From Comamonas odontotermitis (GTDB lineage Bacteria > Pseudomonadota > Gammaproteobacteria > Burkholderiales > Burkholderiaceae_C), in NCBI RefSeq assembly GCF_014207855.1, contig NZ_JACHKZ010000004.1, positions 150,493-214,492 of the forward strand: DNA of 64,000 nucleotides. The letters run 5' to 3'. The notes under the pieces were generated by a model. That model was not told the DNA's origin and did no database searches. It was given only the letters and a program-made list of their open reading frames with translations. Of the stretch, positions 17,805-27,430 are shown one piece after another (the first letter of the stretch is position 1; the number at the start of each line of letters is the position of its first letter). The position numbers were made by a program, and so were the translations under genes.

Positions 17805-18521
17805 TCAGTCTCTGGTACTCGGACTCCAGAAGGCCTGACGCACACCCGGTTTGACAGCCAGTTGCTGCACCAGCGCATCCATCTCGTCCCCATGAACGGA
17901 TTGCGCCGCCAGCGTTGCCTCAATCACCACTTCTTCATCGCCAAAGGGTTTGATGTCGATGTCGCCGGGTGGATAGCCGCCGCGCTCCAGCACATCCTGC
18001 AGCATGGCCAAGGCCAGCCGCTGGTGCAGCCGCTCGGCCACCACAAAGACGGCATTCGTCACCTCGGTGGACACCACATCCAGCGGCTTGCGGTTGATGG
18101 CATTGACCAGCGGGCGCAGCAAGGTGTTGGCCGCCAGCACCATGACCGTGCCCATCACGGCCTGCACGATCAGATCGGCACCTGCGGCAGCGCCCACTGC
18201 AGCCGACCCCCACAAGGTGGCGGCGGTGTTCAGCCCGCGCACATTGCCTTCTTCACGCATGATGACGCCGGCGCCCAGAAAGCCGATCCCTGACACCACA
18301 TAGGCCATCACCCGCACGGCGCCGTCGGCTCCGGCAATGGTATTGGCACTGTCGACAAAAATCGCAGCGCCCACGGCCACCAGCACATTGGTACGCAGCC
18401 CCGCCGTGCGCTGGCGGTACTGGCGCTCCAGACCGATCAAGGTGCCCAGCACAAAGGCTGTGACCAGGCTGAGCAAGGTATTGAGCAGCGAATCGAGCTG
18501 CATGAACTTCAAAGCTTCCAT
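17805..18521 (-). CDS. mgtC: MgtC/SapB family protein
   Basis: A 238-residue inner-membrane protein. About five hydrophobic segments fill the N-terminal half, with the family phrases FVLGTLIGLERQYRQRTAGLRTN, GIGFLGAGVIM and TAATLWGSAAVGAAAG. A C-terminal soluble domain of about 90 residues follows. MgtC proteins limit ATP synthase activity and help growth at low Mg2+. It lies 56 bp downstream of mgtA on the same strand, so the two should form one transcript. In Salmonella the order is mgtC then mgtB; here the ATPase comes first. Confidence 0.88.
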   Translation of the reverse strand: MEALKFMQLDSLLNTLLSLVTAFVLGTLIGLERQYRQRTAGLRTNVLVAVGAAIFVDSANTIAGADGAVRVMAYVVSGIGFLGAGVIMREEGNVRGLNTAATLWGSAAVGAAAGADLIVQAVMGTVMVLAANTLLRPLVNAINRKPLDVVSTEVTNAVFVVAERLHQRLALAMLQDVLERGGYPPGDIDIKPFGDEEVVIEATLAAQSVHGDEMDALVQQLAVKPGVRQAFWSPSTRD

Positions 18522-18577
18522 TGTCGTGATCCCCTCTTGTCTTCACCGTCGTTGCAGCCAGAAGCGGCACATGGCCC

Positions 18578-21322
18578 TCATTGCCAGCCAAAGCGACGGA
18601 TATACCATTTCTTCATGACCTGCGTGAGACCCATATAGCCCAGCACGATCAGCACCAGATACACAAAGTACGAGCCAGGCAGTGCCTCCAGCTTGAAGTG
18701 CGACGCCAGCGGCCCCATGGGCAGGAAAATGCCGATAGCCATCACGGCCAGCGTCATCAGAATCACCGGCCATGCCGCGCGGCTCTGGATGAAGGGAATG
18801 CGTGCCGTGCGGATCATGTGCACGATCAGCGACTGGGTGAGCAACCCCACAACAAACCAGCCCGACTGGAACAGGGTCTGCTTCTCTGGCGTATTGGCAT
18901 CGAACACCTTCCACATCAGCACAAAGGTCAGGATGTCAAACACCGAGCTGATGGGGCCAAAGAACACCATGAAGCGGCCAATGTCCGCAGGGTTCCAGCG
19001 CTGTGGGCGGGCAATCAGCTCTTCATCCACATGGTCGAAGGGAATGGCGGTCTGCGACAGGTCATACACCAGGTTCTGCACCAGCAGCTGCAGCGGCAGC
19101 ATGGGCAGGAACGGAATGAAGGCGCTGGCCACCAGTACCGAGAACACATTGCCGAAGTTGGAGCTTGCCGTCATCTTGATGTACTTGAGCATGTTGGCAA
19201 AGGTGCGCCTGCCCTCCTGCACGCCCTGCTCCAGCACCATCAGGCTCTTCTCCAGAAGAATGATGTCGGCCGCCTCCTTGGCCACATCCACGGCCGTATC
19301 GACCGAGATGCCGATGTCGGCCGCACGCAGCGCTGCCGCGTCGTTGATGCCATCCCCCAGAAACCCCACCACATGGCCATTGGCCTTGAGCATGCGCACG
19401 ATGCGCTCCTTGTGGGCCGGGCTCAGCTTGGCAAAAATGTTGTGGGTCTCTACGGCCCGGGCCAGCTCTGCGTCATCCATGCGCTCCACATCGCCGCCCA
19501 GCATCATGGCCTGTTCGGTGATACCCACTTCCTTGCAGACCTTGGCCGTGACGGCCGCATTGTCGCCCGTCAGCACCTTGATGTGCACACCATGCTGCGT
19601 CAACGCCTGCAAGGCCGGAGCCGTACTCTCCTTGGGTGGATCGATGAAGGCGACAAAGCCGCACAGCTCCATGCCTGCCTCGTCGGCTACACCATAGCTT
19701 TGCTGGCTGGCGGCGCTTTCTCGCGTGGCCACGGCCACCACACGCAGGCCCTGGTTGTTCAACTCCTCCGTCACAGCCACAATGCGGCTGCGCAGGCTGT
19801 CATCAAGTGGCATCACCGCGCCCGCCGCATGCACCGAGGTGCACACCTGCAGGATTTCATCTACCGCCCCCTTGGTGATGAGAATGTGATGGCCGCCACC
19901 GTCGCTCACCACCACCGACATGCGTCGGCGCACAAAGTCGAAGGGAATCTCGTCCACCTTGGCATAGTTGCGCACCACCTCCAGCAACTCGGCGTGCTCC
20001 AGCACGGCAACGTCCAGCAGGTTTTTCAGGCCGGTCTGGTAGTAGCTGTTGAGGTAGGCCATGTCCAGCACGTGGTGCGACTCATCGCCCCAGGCGTCCA
20101 GATGGCGAGCCAGAAAAATCTTGTCTTGCGTCAGCGTTCCGGTCTTGTCGGTGCACAGCACATCCATGGCGCCGAAGTTCTGGATGGCGTCCAGCCGTTT
20201 GACGATGACCTGCTTGCGCGACAGAAACACCGCGCCCTTGGCGAGCGTGGCGGTCACGATCATTGGCAGCATCTCGGGCGTAAGGCCTACCGCCACCGAC
20301 AGCGCAAACAACAGCGCCTCGGTCCAGTCGCCCTTGGTGAAGCCGTTGATGGCAAACACCAGCGGCACCATCACGAGCATGAAACGGATCAGCACCCAGC
20401 TGACCTTGTTGACACCAGTCTGAAACGCGGTTGGCGCTCGGTCCATTGCCGTGGCGCGCCCTGCCAGCGCTCCCAGATAGGTGATGTTGCCCGTGGCCAC
20501 CACCAGCGCCGTACCCGCGCCCGAGACCACGTTCGTGCCCATGAAGACGATGTTGTCCAGATCCACGGGGTTGCTCTGATCTGCGCCTTGCAGCTGAGCG
20601 AATTTTTCCACCGGCATTGATTCACCCGTCATCGCCGACTGGGCCAGAAACAGATCCTTGGCCTGCAGCAGGCGGCAATCGGCGGGTACCATATCGCCCG
20701 CAGAGAGTTTGATGATGTCCCCCGGCACCAGCTCGCGCACTGGCAGCTCCAAAGAGGCAGGCACGGTGGGAAAGCCTGTTGGGCGCAGATCGGAGGGCTC
20801 GCCCTCATCCAATACCCTGCGGCGCAGCACAGTCGCCGTGTTGGACACCATGGCCTGTAGCGAGGCCGCCGCCTTGTTGGCCCGGCCTTCCTGCCAAAAG
20901 CGCAGCACCGTGGAGAGCAATACCATGCTGCCGATGACGACCGTGCCTTTGAAATCGTCCGTCACCCAGGACACGACGGCGAGCAAGGTCAGCAGAATAT
21001 TGAACGGCGTGCGAAAGCACAGCCACAGGTGCTCGCCCGCCGACATGGGCTTGTCCTGCGCGATGGTGTTCCAGCCCGCCTCGGCACGCGCGGCATCCAC
21101 CTGGGCCGCATCCAGCCCATCAGCCGCGCTGTTCAGGCCCTGCAGCAGTTCCGCCTCAGCCGCGAGAGCGGCGCTGCGCAGGCGGTCGCCCAAAGCAGCA
21201 GGCACGCGCAGATCGGCTGGCGCCTTGGCCAGTTGATCGAGCATGGGAATGCGGCGGAAGTGCTCTGCCCAGTGGCGCGAGCGCAGAAAGTTCACGAATC
21301 CATTTTTCAGTGTGGTCAACAT
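18578..21322 (-). CDS. mgtA: Magnesium-importing P-type ATPase
   Basis: A 914-residue P3B-type ATPase that moves Mg2+ into the cytoplasm. It has the actuator motif SAMTGES, the phosphorylation site DKTGTLT with Asp392, the nucleotide-binding domain, and GDGINDAAALRAADIG in the hinge. About ten membrane segments are present, including VGLTPEMLPMIV (TM4) and SSNFGNVFSVLVAS (TM5). The ATG at 21322 follows AAGGAGG by about six bases and is preferred to the GTG two codons earlier. MgtA and MgtB cannot be told apart from sequence alone. It is followed by mgtC and preceded by about 750 bp without a clear gene, which is the right position for a magnesium-responsive leader. Confidence 0.92.
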   Translation of the reverse strand: MLTTLKNGFVNFLRSRHWAEHFRRIPMLDQLAKAPADLRVPAALGDRLRSAALAAEAELLQGLNSAADGLDAAQVDAARAEAGWNTIAQDKPMSAGEHLWLCFRTPFNILLTLLAVVSWVTDDFKGTVVIGSMVLLSTVLRFWQEGRANKAAASLQAMVSNTATVLRRRVLDEGEPSDLRPTGFPTVPASLELPVRELVPGDIIKLSAGDMVPADCRLLQAKDLFLAQSAMTGESMPVEKFAQLQGADQSNPVDLDNIVFMGTNVVSGAGTALVVATGNITYLGALAGRATAMDRAPTAFQTGVNKVSWVLIRFMLVMVPLVFAINGFTKGDWTEALLFALSVAVGLTPEMLPMIVTATLAKGAVFLSRKQVIVKRLDAIQNFGAMDVLCTDKTGTLTQDKIFLARHLDAWGDESHHVLDMAYLNSYYQTGLKNLLDVAVLEHAELLEVVRNYAKVDEIPFDFVRRRMSVVVSDGGGHHILITKGAVDEILQVCTSVHAAGAVMPLDDSLRSRIVAVTEELNNQGLRVVAVATRESAASQQSYGVADEAGMELCGFVAFIDPPKESTAPALQALTQHGVHIKVLTGDNAAVTAKVCKEVGITEQAMMLGGDVERMDDAELARAVETHNIFAKLSPAHKERIVRMLKANGHVVGFLGDGINDAAALRAADIGISVDTAVDVAKEAADIILLEKSLMVLEQGVQEGRRTFANMLKYIKMTASSNFGNVFSVLVASAFIPFLPMLPLQLLVQNLVYDLSQTAIPFDHVDEELIARPQRWNPADIGRFMVFFGPISSVFDILTFVLMWKVFDANTPEKQTLFQSGWFVVGLLTQSLIVHMIRTARIPFIQSRAAWPVILMTLAVMAIGIFLPMGPLASHFKLEALPGSYFVYLVLIVLGYMGLTQVMKKWYIRRFGWQ

Positions 21323-22079
21323 GGCCACCCTCCTTCAAGCGTTTTGATGCCAGGCAAGGCGCAGCCGCGCCCAAGGCAAGCTCAGTCATGAAGCGCGCAA
21401 GCAAGCGGCATGCAGCCGCACGGGGCGCGCGAAGAGAAGGGGTGATTCCATTCCCAGATCAGCGGGGCAAGCGAGGACAAAGCCCCTGCGTTGGCGACGG
21501 TTGGCAAGACGCTATGGCCCTGCCGCGCCCGTCATCAATGTCCGATCCGGGAACGGGATGGCGTACTGAAAGGATCCAGCGCCGCTGCCAGCGCATGCAG
21601 CGGCTTGCGGCAGATACCGCGATGCCCAGGGCGCGCCGCGCCGCGCGGCAGGCGCACAAGACGCAGTCGCTGCGCGAGCCTGATGGGCTGCGGCGCAAAA
21701 AGACGACGGCAAGCGCGCAACAACGTGCGTTTTTGCATGGTTCGCTCCCCTGTCCAGCGCACGGCAACGCTGCGCCCTGCCTGTTGCTGGATCGTGTTTT
21801 CTTCAATGGGAGCAAGCGAAACCTGTGCGCTACACAGGGGTAGCTACAGGGATTCGCAGGCTGCCCGCCTGATTGGCAAGGCAGCGCGCAAAGCTGAGGC
21901 GTTTGCGGTTACCTTGCCTGTGGTGCGTTGGCGGCTGGCCAACAACTTGGTACGTCCACAGGACAACTCCTTTTCAACTGGTTCGGCGCGGATTGTAGGC
22001 CGCGATGAGGCAAATGACCAGGGGTTTGTACCTACATTACCAAATCTTCATGAACGGGCCTGGCACAGATGCCGCGCGG
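21323..22079 (-). other. Long gene-poor region upstream of mgtA
   Basis: About 757 bp with no convincing protein gene on the plus strand; the open frames there have no family features. On the minus strand one short reading frame with a good ribosome binding site is annotated separately. A short inverted repeat (cctgtgtagcgcacagg, near 21823-21839) is present. No promoter stands out. The distance is unusually long for a simple promoter region and fits a 5' leader of mgtA. Confidence 0.45.
21535..21738 (-). CDS. Candidate leader peptide upstream of mgtA
   Basis: A 67-residue Arg-rich reading frame starting MQKRTLLRACRRLFAPQP after AGGGGAGCGAACC, a plausible Shine-Dalgarno seven bases away. It ends about 210 bp before mgtA. 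It has several Pro and many Arg codons, a composition used in other magnesium leaders to sense translation, but no similarity to MgtL that I can show. It is not a known family and may be non-coding. Confidence is low. Confidence 0.25.
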   Translation of the reverse strand: MQKRTLLRACRRLFAPQPIRLAQRLRLVRLPRGAARPGHRGICRKPLHALAAALDPFSTPSRSRIGH

Positions 22080-23102
22080 TCACTCCATCGGAATCCTGCG
22101 CTGCTCCACCAATTGCTCCACCTGGCTGCGCGTCTGGGCAATCAAGCGGGCAAATTGTGCAGGCGTTCCCCCAAGCGGCTGCACGCCGAGCTGCGCGAGG
22201 CGCTCGCGCACCGCGGGGGTTTTCAAGGCATCACGCGCGGCCTGGTTCAGCGTCTCGACCACGCTTTGCGGAGTGCCCGCAGGTGCCACCAGGCCAAACC
22301 AGGTGATGGCCAGCCGATTGAGTGCGGGGTAGCCAGCTTCTGCCAGCGTAGGCACCTGCGGCAGGGCCGGCAGACGCTGCGGTGCCGCCACTGCAAAGGG
22401 CACGAGCCTGCCCGATTGCACCAGGCTGCTGGAAGACGGGTATTGGTCACTCAGCACCTGCGTCTCGCCTGCCAGGGCACTGTTCACCACCGGCCCTTGG
22501 CCCTTGTAGGGGATGTGGCGCATGTGAATGCCCAACTCTGCATTCATCGACTCTGCAATCAAGTGACCGATGGAGCCCACCCCGGCAGAACCTATCGTGT
22601 AGTGATCCGGCCGGGCGCGCATGGTGGTGATGAAACCCTGCAGATCGCCCACACCCAGGCTCGGATGGGTGGAGAACACGGAAGGAATCTGGGCCAGTGT
22701 GGTGATGGGTGCAAAGTCGCGCAGCGGATCATGGCGGGCGCTTTTCAGCACCACGGTGTTGACGGCCAAGGTACTGATGGTTCCCACGCCAATGGTGTAG
22801 CCGTCGGGCTGCGCGCGCGCCACAGCTTCTGCACCAATCAGGCCGGCAGCGCCTGCCTTGTTTTCTACTACCACGGGCTGCCCCAGCGGGCCATGCATGG
22901 CGTCGGCGATAAGGCGGGCCACGATGTCCGTTGACCCGCCGGGCGCAAACGGCACCACCAGTTTGATGGGCTGGCGCGGATAGGCGGATTTGTCCTGCGC
23001 CAGTGCGCCGCTGGTGAATCCTCCCGCCAGAAGGGACAGCAGGACAGTACGGCAAAGGAGCTGGCGCCGGGCCGGGGAGAGAGGGGAAAAGCGGAACATC
23101 AT
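22080..23102 (-). CDS. Bug-family (TctC-like) periplasmic solute receptor
   Basis: A roughly 340-residue secreted receptor of the tripartite tricarboxylate (Bug) family. Start is ATG at 23102 or 23099 after CGGAG; the signal peptide (LLCRTVLLSLLAGGF) ends at ALAQDKS. Family phrases: YPRQPIKLVVPFAPGGSTD, VENKAGA, QPDGYTIGVG. It is unlike the first Bug protein in detail and is also an orphan, without TctA/TctB. The neighbours (mgtA upstream region, HxlR regulator) give no hint of its ligand. Confidence 0.9.
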   Translation of the reverse strand: MMFRFSPLSPARRQLLCRTVLLSLLAGGFTSGALAQDKSAYPRQPIKLVVPFAPGGSTDIVARLIADAMHGPLGQPVVVENKAGAAGLIGAEAVARAQPDGYTIGVGTISTLAVNTVVLKSARHDPLRDFAPITTLAQIPSVFSTHPSLGVGDLQGFITTMRARPDHYTIGSAGVGSIGHLIAESMNAELGIHMRHIPYKGQGPVVNSALAGETQVLSDQYPSSSSLVQSGRLVPFAVAAPQRLPALPQVPTLAEAGYPALNRLAITWFGLVAPAGTPQSVVETLNQAARDALKTPAVRERLAQLGVQPLGGTPAQFARLIAQTRSQVEQLVEQRRIPME

Positions 23103-23238
23103 GGAAAAAAGCTCCGGTGGAGGCATGCAACGCGGGCATTATCGCCAAACCGGCCTGCGGCGATTTCCCATCATTTGCTATATTTTTAATAGCTCATGGT
23201 GTCCATAAGAAAGTACCAACGCCGTTTTTCAGGACATC

Positions 23239-23637
23239 TCAAGCCACGCAACGCGCCTGCACGCTCTGCACCTGCAATCGCTCCTGCTCTTCCCCCTGGG
23301 TCTGGGAATAGCCCAGGCCCCAGTCGCGCATGGCGGTCAACACAGGCTCCAGGCTGCGCCCCATGTCGGTCAGCGCATAGTCCACGCGCGGGGGCACTTC
23401 AGCGTATACGGTACGTGCCACGATGCCAGCCTCTTCCAGCTCGCGCAGTTGCAAGGTGAGCATGCGCTGCGTGACGTTGGGGATGGCGCGCGCGAGTTCA
23501 CTGAAGCGCTTGGTGCCATGCAGCAGGTGAAACAGCACAATAGGCTTCCAGGTGCCCCCCATGACAGAGAGCGTTACCTCTACTGCGCAACCGCTTTTGC
23601 TGTTCAACCGTTTCATCACTGCTCCACTCTGTTGCAT
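23239..23637 (-). CDS. HxlR-family transcriptional regulator
   Basis: A 132-residue winged-helix regulator. It has the family's single conserved N-terminal Cys (Cys17 in KSGCAVE), the core VMGGTWKPIVLFHLLHGTKRFSEL, the recognition region NVTQRMLTLQLRELEEAGIV, and the wing VYAEVPPRVDYALTDMG. HxlR proteins with this Cys often sense thiol-reactive compounds such as quinones or aldehydes. It is divergent from a medium-chain reductase (166 bp apart), which it probably controls, as YodB/HypR-like proteins do for reductases. The start may also be the internal ATG at 23616. Confidence 0.88.
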   Translation of the reverse strand: MQQSGAVMKRLNSKSGCAVEVTLSVMGGTWKPIVLFHLLHGTKRFSELARAIPNVTQRMLTLQLRELEEAGIVARTVYAEVPPRVDYALTDMGRSLEPVLTAMRDWGLGYSQTQGEEQERLQVQSVQARCVA

Positions 23638-23803
23638 CGTAATCGCCCGATACTAGCTGCAAGTCAATGGACATGCATTACTTACATTTTTAATACTAGA
23701 CCACAAATATGTTGGTTCTGGCATTGTGAGGCCATGGCTTGCATGATGGCCGGGCGGCTGTGTTGTGCAGCCCCAGCTATCCAAACTGACAAAGAGGAAT
23801 TCC

Positions 23804-24811
23804 ATGAAAGCCATGCAACTTGCGGCCCCTGGTGGCCTTGATCGCCTGCAACTGGTCGATCTGCCCGCTCCTGCGGCGCCTCGCGCCGGAGAGATTCAGG
23901 TACGCCTGCACGCCAGCTCACTCAATTACCACGACTTGGCCATCGTCGCCGGACGCTCTCCCACTGCCGATGGCCGCATTCCCATGGCCGATGGCGCAGG
24001 CGTCGTTACCGCCGTGGGCGAAGGGGTGTCAGAATTTGCCGTGGGCGATGCGGTGGTTTCCTGCTTTTTTCCGCTGTGGCAATCGGGCAAGCAGGTGCCA
24101 TCGACCTTTGTCACCGTGCCTGGTGATGGCGTGGACGGGTTTGCACGCGAACAAGTCACCATGGCTGCCACCGCCTTTACCCATGCACCCAAAGGCTATA
24201 CGCATGAAGAGGCTGCAACGCTGACCACGGCAGGCCTCACCGCCTGGCGCGCCCTGGTGGTGGATGGCCGCCTCGAAGCTGGTCAAACCGTGCTGGTACT
24301 GGGCACCGGCGGGGTGTCGATTTTTGCACTGCAACTGGCCCATGCCATGGGTGCGCGGGTGATTGCAACCACCTCCAGCGCCGCCAAGGCAGAGCGCCTG
24401 CGCGCCTTGGGTGCCCATGAAGTCATCAACTACCGCGATCAACCCCAATGGGGCGATGCCGTGCTCGCCGCCACTGGCGGTCGCGGCGCGGACATTGTGG
24501 TCGAAGTGGGTGGCCCCGGCACCTTGCCGCAGTCCATCCGAGCCTGCGCACCGGGCGGCCATATCGCGCTGATAGGCGTGCTGACGGGCTTTGCCGGCGA
24601 TGTGCCCACCGTGGAGCTGATGTGCAAGCAGCAAACCCTACAAGGCCTGATCGTCGGCAGCCGAGAGCACCAGCAGGATCTCGTGCGCGCACTGGACCAC
24701 CTACCTCTGCGCCCTGTGATCGACAGCAGCTACCCACTGGCGCAGATGGCTGACGCCTTTGCCCACCAGATCAGCGCACAACACTTTGGCAAGATCTGCC
24801 TGCATTGGTAA
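23804..24811 (+). CDS. Medium-chain dehydrogenase/reductase, quinone-oxidoreductase-like
   Basis: A 335-residue NAD(P)-dependent reductase of the MDR superfamily. The GroES-like N-terminal domain (MKAMQLAAPGG, SSLNYHDLAIV, PMADGAGVVTAVGEGV) leads to a Rossmann domain with VLVLGTGGVSIFALQLAHAMGARVIATTSS. It lacks the Cys/His set of catalytic zinc alcohol dehydrogenases in the usual place (LNYHDL replaces the CHTD-type site), so it is more like zinc-independent quinone or enone reductases. The ATG at 23804 follows AAAGAGG; the longer frame is rejected. It is divergent from the HxlR regulator, which suggests a response to electrophiles. Confidence 0.87.
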   Translation: MKAMQLAAPGGLDRLQLVDLPAPAAPRAGEIQVRLHASSLNYHDLAIVAGRSPTADGRIPMADGAGVVTAVGEGVSEFAVGDAVVSCFFPLWQSGKQVPSTFVTVPGDGVDGFAREQVTMAATAFTHAPKGYTHEEAATLTTAGLTAWRALVVDGRLEAGQTVLVLGTGGVSIFALQLAHAMGARVIATTSSAAKAERLRALGAHEVINYRDQPQWGDAVLAATGGRGADIVVEVGGPGTLPQSIRACAPGGHIALIGVLTGFAGDVPTVELMCKQQTLQGLIVGSREHQQDLVRALDHLPLRPVIDSSYPLAQMADAFAHQISAQHFGKICLHW

Positions 24812-24898
24812 CAGGGCGACAGGCGCACGGCTGGCAGGCTTGTACCAAAACTGCCTAAGTCTCCAGGCCGCCAGAATCACGCAGATGTACTGATGTAT

Positions 24899-24934
24899 AA
24901 AAGCCGCCCCAGGCCTGTGCCCGGGGCGGCTTTT
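24899..24934. terminator. Bidirectional terminator between reductase gene and ilvD
   Basis: Perfect eight-base stem gccgcccc/ggggcggc (24903-24910 with 24923-24930), flanked by AAAA on the left and TTTT on the right, so it works on both strands. It lies between the converging reductase gene and ilvD. Confidence 0.85.
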
Positions 24935-24954
24935 CATCGGGAGCGAAGGGGCTC

Positions 24955-26820
24955 TCAGTCCAGCAGCGAGATATCGCGCACGGCTCCCTTGTCTGCAGAC
25001 GTGACCAGCTTGGCGTAGGCCTTGAGGGCGGTTGACACCTGGCGAGGACGCGGCTTGGCAGGTTTCCAGCCCAGCGCATTCTGTGCTTCACGGCGCTTGG
25101 CCAGCTCTTCATCGCTCACCAGCACATTGATGGTGCGGTTGGGAATGTCGATGCGGATCTTGTCGCCGTTCTGCACCAGGCCGATGGCGCCGCCAGCTGC
25201 TGCTTCTGGCGAGCAGTGACCGATGGACAGGCCCGAGGTGCCGCCTGAGAAGCGGCCATCGGTCAGCAGCGCGCAGGCTTTGCCCAGGCCCTTGGACTTG
25301 ATGTAGCTGGTGGGGTAGAGCATCTCCTGCATGCCAGGGCCGCCCTTGGGGCCTTCATAGCGCACAACCACCACATCGCCTGCCTTGACCTTGTCGCTCA
25401 GGATGTTCTCGACGGCCTCGTCCTGCGACTCGACGACGTGCGCCGAACCCTCGAACACCAGAATGGATTCGTCGACACCTGCGGTCTTCACCACGCAGCC
25501 ATCCAGCGCGATATTGCCACGCAGCACAGCCAGCCCCCCTTCTTTGGAGAAGGCATGGTCGTACGAGCGGATGCAGCCCTCGGCGCGGTCCAGATCCAGG
25601 CTTGGCCAGCGCGTGCTCTGGCTGAAGGCCACCTGCGTGGGAATGCCTGCGGGGCCTGCCATGTAGAAGGTCCGCACAGCTTCGTCCTGCGTGCGAACGA
25701 TGTCCCACTGATCCAGGGCATCCTTCATGGTCTTGGCATGCACCGTGGGTACATCGGTGTGCAACTTGCCGGCACGATCGAGCTCGCCGAGGATGGCCAT
25801 GATGCCCCCTGCGCGATGCACGTCTTCGATGTGGTATTTGTTGGTATTGGGCGCCACCTTGCACAGCTGCGGCACGGTACGCGACATGCGGTCGATGTCA
25901 GTCATCGTGAAATCGATACCCGCCTCCTGCGCAATCGCCAGCAGGTGCAGGATGGTATTGGTCGAGCCCCCCATTGCGATGTCCAGCGTCATGGCGTTCT
26001 CGAATGCCTTGAAACCCACCGAGCGCGGCAGCACGGTCTCGTCTTCCTGCTCGTAGTAGCGCTGGCACAGTTCCACCGCCAGACGACCTGCGCGCTTGAA
26101 GAGCTGCTCCCGGTCGGAGTGGGTTGCCACCACCGTGCCGTTGCCGGGCAATGCCAGGCCGAGGGCTTCGGCCAGGCAGTTCATGGAATTGGCGGTGAAC
26201 ATGCCGGAGCAGGAGCCGCAGGTGGGGCAAGCCGAGCGCTCGACTTCGGCCACATCCGCGTCGCTCACGTTGCTGTCCGCTGCCATCACCATGGCATCGA
26301 CCAGGTCGAGCTTCTTGATCTGGATCGTCTTGCTGCCGTCTGCAGCAGGCACTGCCAGACGCACCTTGCCCGCCTCCATGGGGCCGCCGGAGACGAACAC
26401 GACCGGAATGTTCAGGCGCATGGCGGCCATCAGCATGCCAGGGGTGATCTTGTCGCAGTTGGAGATGCACACCATGGCATCGGCACAGTGGGCGTTGACC
26501 ATGTATTCGACCGAATCGGCGATGACTTCGCGGCTGGGCAGCGAATACAGCATGCCGTCGTGCCCCATGGCAATGCCGTCATCCACGGCAATGGTGTTGA
26601 ACTCCTTGGCAACGCCGCCTGCAGCCTCGATCTCGCGGGCCACGAGCTGGCCCAGATCCTTCAGGTGCACATGGCCGGGAACGAACTGGGTGAACGAATT
26701 GACGACGGCGATGATGGGCTTGGAGAAGTCGCCATCCTTCATGCCGGTGGCGCGCCACAGCGAGCGGGCGCCAGCCATATTGCGGCCGGCGGTAGAGGTT
26801 TTGGAACGGTATGCGGGCAT
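24955..26820 (-). CDS. ilvD: Dihydroxy-acid dehydratase
   Basis: A 621-residue dehydratase of isoleucine/valine synthesis, turning 2,3-dihydroxy-3-methyl acids into 2-keto acids with an iron-sulfur cluster. Motifs: [28 protein letters not shown] (first cluster Cys), [19 protein letters not shown] (further Cys), [10 protein letters not shown], and [15 protein letters not shown]. The start ATG at 26820 gives a protein close to E. coli IlvD (616). The longer frame upstream has no family match. No other ilv gene is adjacent. Ends before a strong terminator. Cytoplasmic. Confidence 0.95.
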   Translation of the reverse strand: MPAYRSKTSTAGRNMAGARSLWRATGMKDGDFSKPIIAVVNSFTQFVPGHVHLKDLGQLVAREIEAAGGVAKEFNTIAVDDGIAMGHDGMLYSLPSREVIADSVEYMVNAHCADAMVCISNCDKITPGMLMAAMRLNIPVVFVSGGPMEAGKVRLAVPAADGSKTIQIKKLDLVDAMVMAADSNVSDADVAEVERSACPTCGSCSGMFTANSMNCLAEALGLALPGNGTVVATHSDREQLFKRAGRLAVELCQRYYEQEDETVLPRSVGFKAFENAMTLDIAMGGSTNTILHLLAIAQEAGIDFTMTDIDRMSRTVPQLCKVAPNTNKYHIEDVHRAGGIMAILGELDRAGKLHTDVPTVHAKTMKDALDQWDIVRTQDEAVRTFYMAGPAGIPTQVAFSQSTRWPSLDLDRAEGCIRSYDHAFSKEGGLAVLRGNIALDGCVVKTAGVDESILVFEGSAHVVESQDEAVENILSDKVKAGDVVVVRYEGPKGGPGMQEMLYPTSYIKSKGLGKACALLTDGRFSGGTSGLSIGHCSPEAAAGGAIGLVQNGDKIRIDIPNRTINVLVSDEELAKRREAQNALGWKPAKPRPRQVSTALKAYAKLVTSADKGAVRDISLLD

Positions 26821-27094
26821 CGTGGTACTCGGGAAAACAGATGAACAGTGAGAATAGGCCTGTCTTGCGAGGAGCTGCCTGCGGCGATAGGCCCGCAGCC
26901 AGCGGAGCAAGTCGGCGTGAACCTCTTGAGTGCGCGCCAGTGCTGTTTCTGAGATTATGGCGCACTACCGAGTATCTGTATGACGCTCGGGTTGCTCGAA
27001 CGCCCGCCCCAAAACACACGCCCTGCCAAGCGATATGTAACAAAAAACCGCCCGAAGGCGGTTCCACATGGTGAAAATGTATGGCGAAATGGGC

Positions 27095-27334
27095 CTAGCG
27101 GCGGCGGGGCCCCTGCCCCATGGCTTCCTTGGCCTTGGCAATGCGGTTGACCTTTCTCTGGTCTTCCTTCTCCATCTCCTTGCGCTTGGTATAACCAGAC
27201 CAGTCGGCCCAGGCCCACCACAGAACAGTCAAGGCAAAAGGCGCCAGCACCACAGTCCACGACCAGGCAGCCACCGGGCCGACTTCCAGGTACTTCAGCA
27301 ACAGAAGTATGACTCCCAGAATCAAAAAATACAT
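27095..27334 (-). CDS. Small Trp-rich membrane protein
   Basis: A 79-residue protein starting at the ATG after GGAGGG. It has two hydrophobic segments (MYFLILGVILLLLKYL and SWTVVLAPFALTVLWWAWADW) and a strongly charged tail (KRKEMEKEDQRKVNRIAKAKEAMGQ). It matches the TIGR04438 'small Trp-rich protein' pattern as I know it, found in Burkholderiales; function unknown. It is divergent from the cytochrome c gene (96 bp). Confidence 0.82.
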   Translation of the reverse strand: MYFLILGVILLLLKYLEVGPVAAWSWTVVLAPFALTVLWWAWADWSGYTKRKEMEKEDQRKVNRIAKAKEAMGQGPRRR

Positions 27335-27430
27335 TGCAATCCCTCCTACGTGTGCAATTGCCCACAGCGGGCATGCTCCAGCGCTGGGAGCATTAGAATG
27401 AAATGTACCCCATACCAAGGAGATTGCACG

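Noticed and set aside
18581..20620. 679-residue open frame on the plus strand through mgtA
   Set aside because: Antisense shadow of mgtA; composition is not protein-like.
21491..22306. 271-residue plus-strand open frame upstream of mgtA
   Set aside because: Arg/Ala-rich, no motif, no good start site, and partly antisense to the Bug receptor gene.
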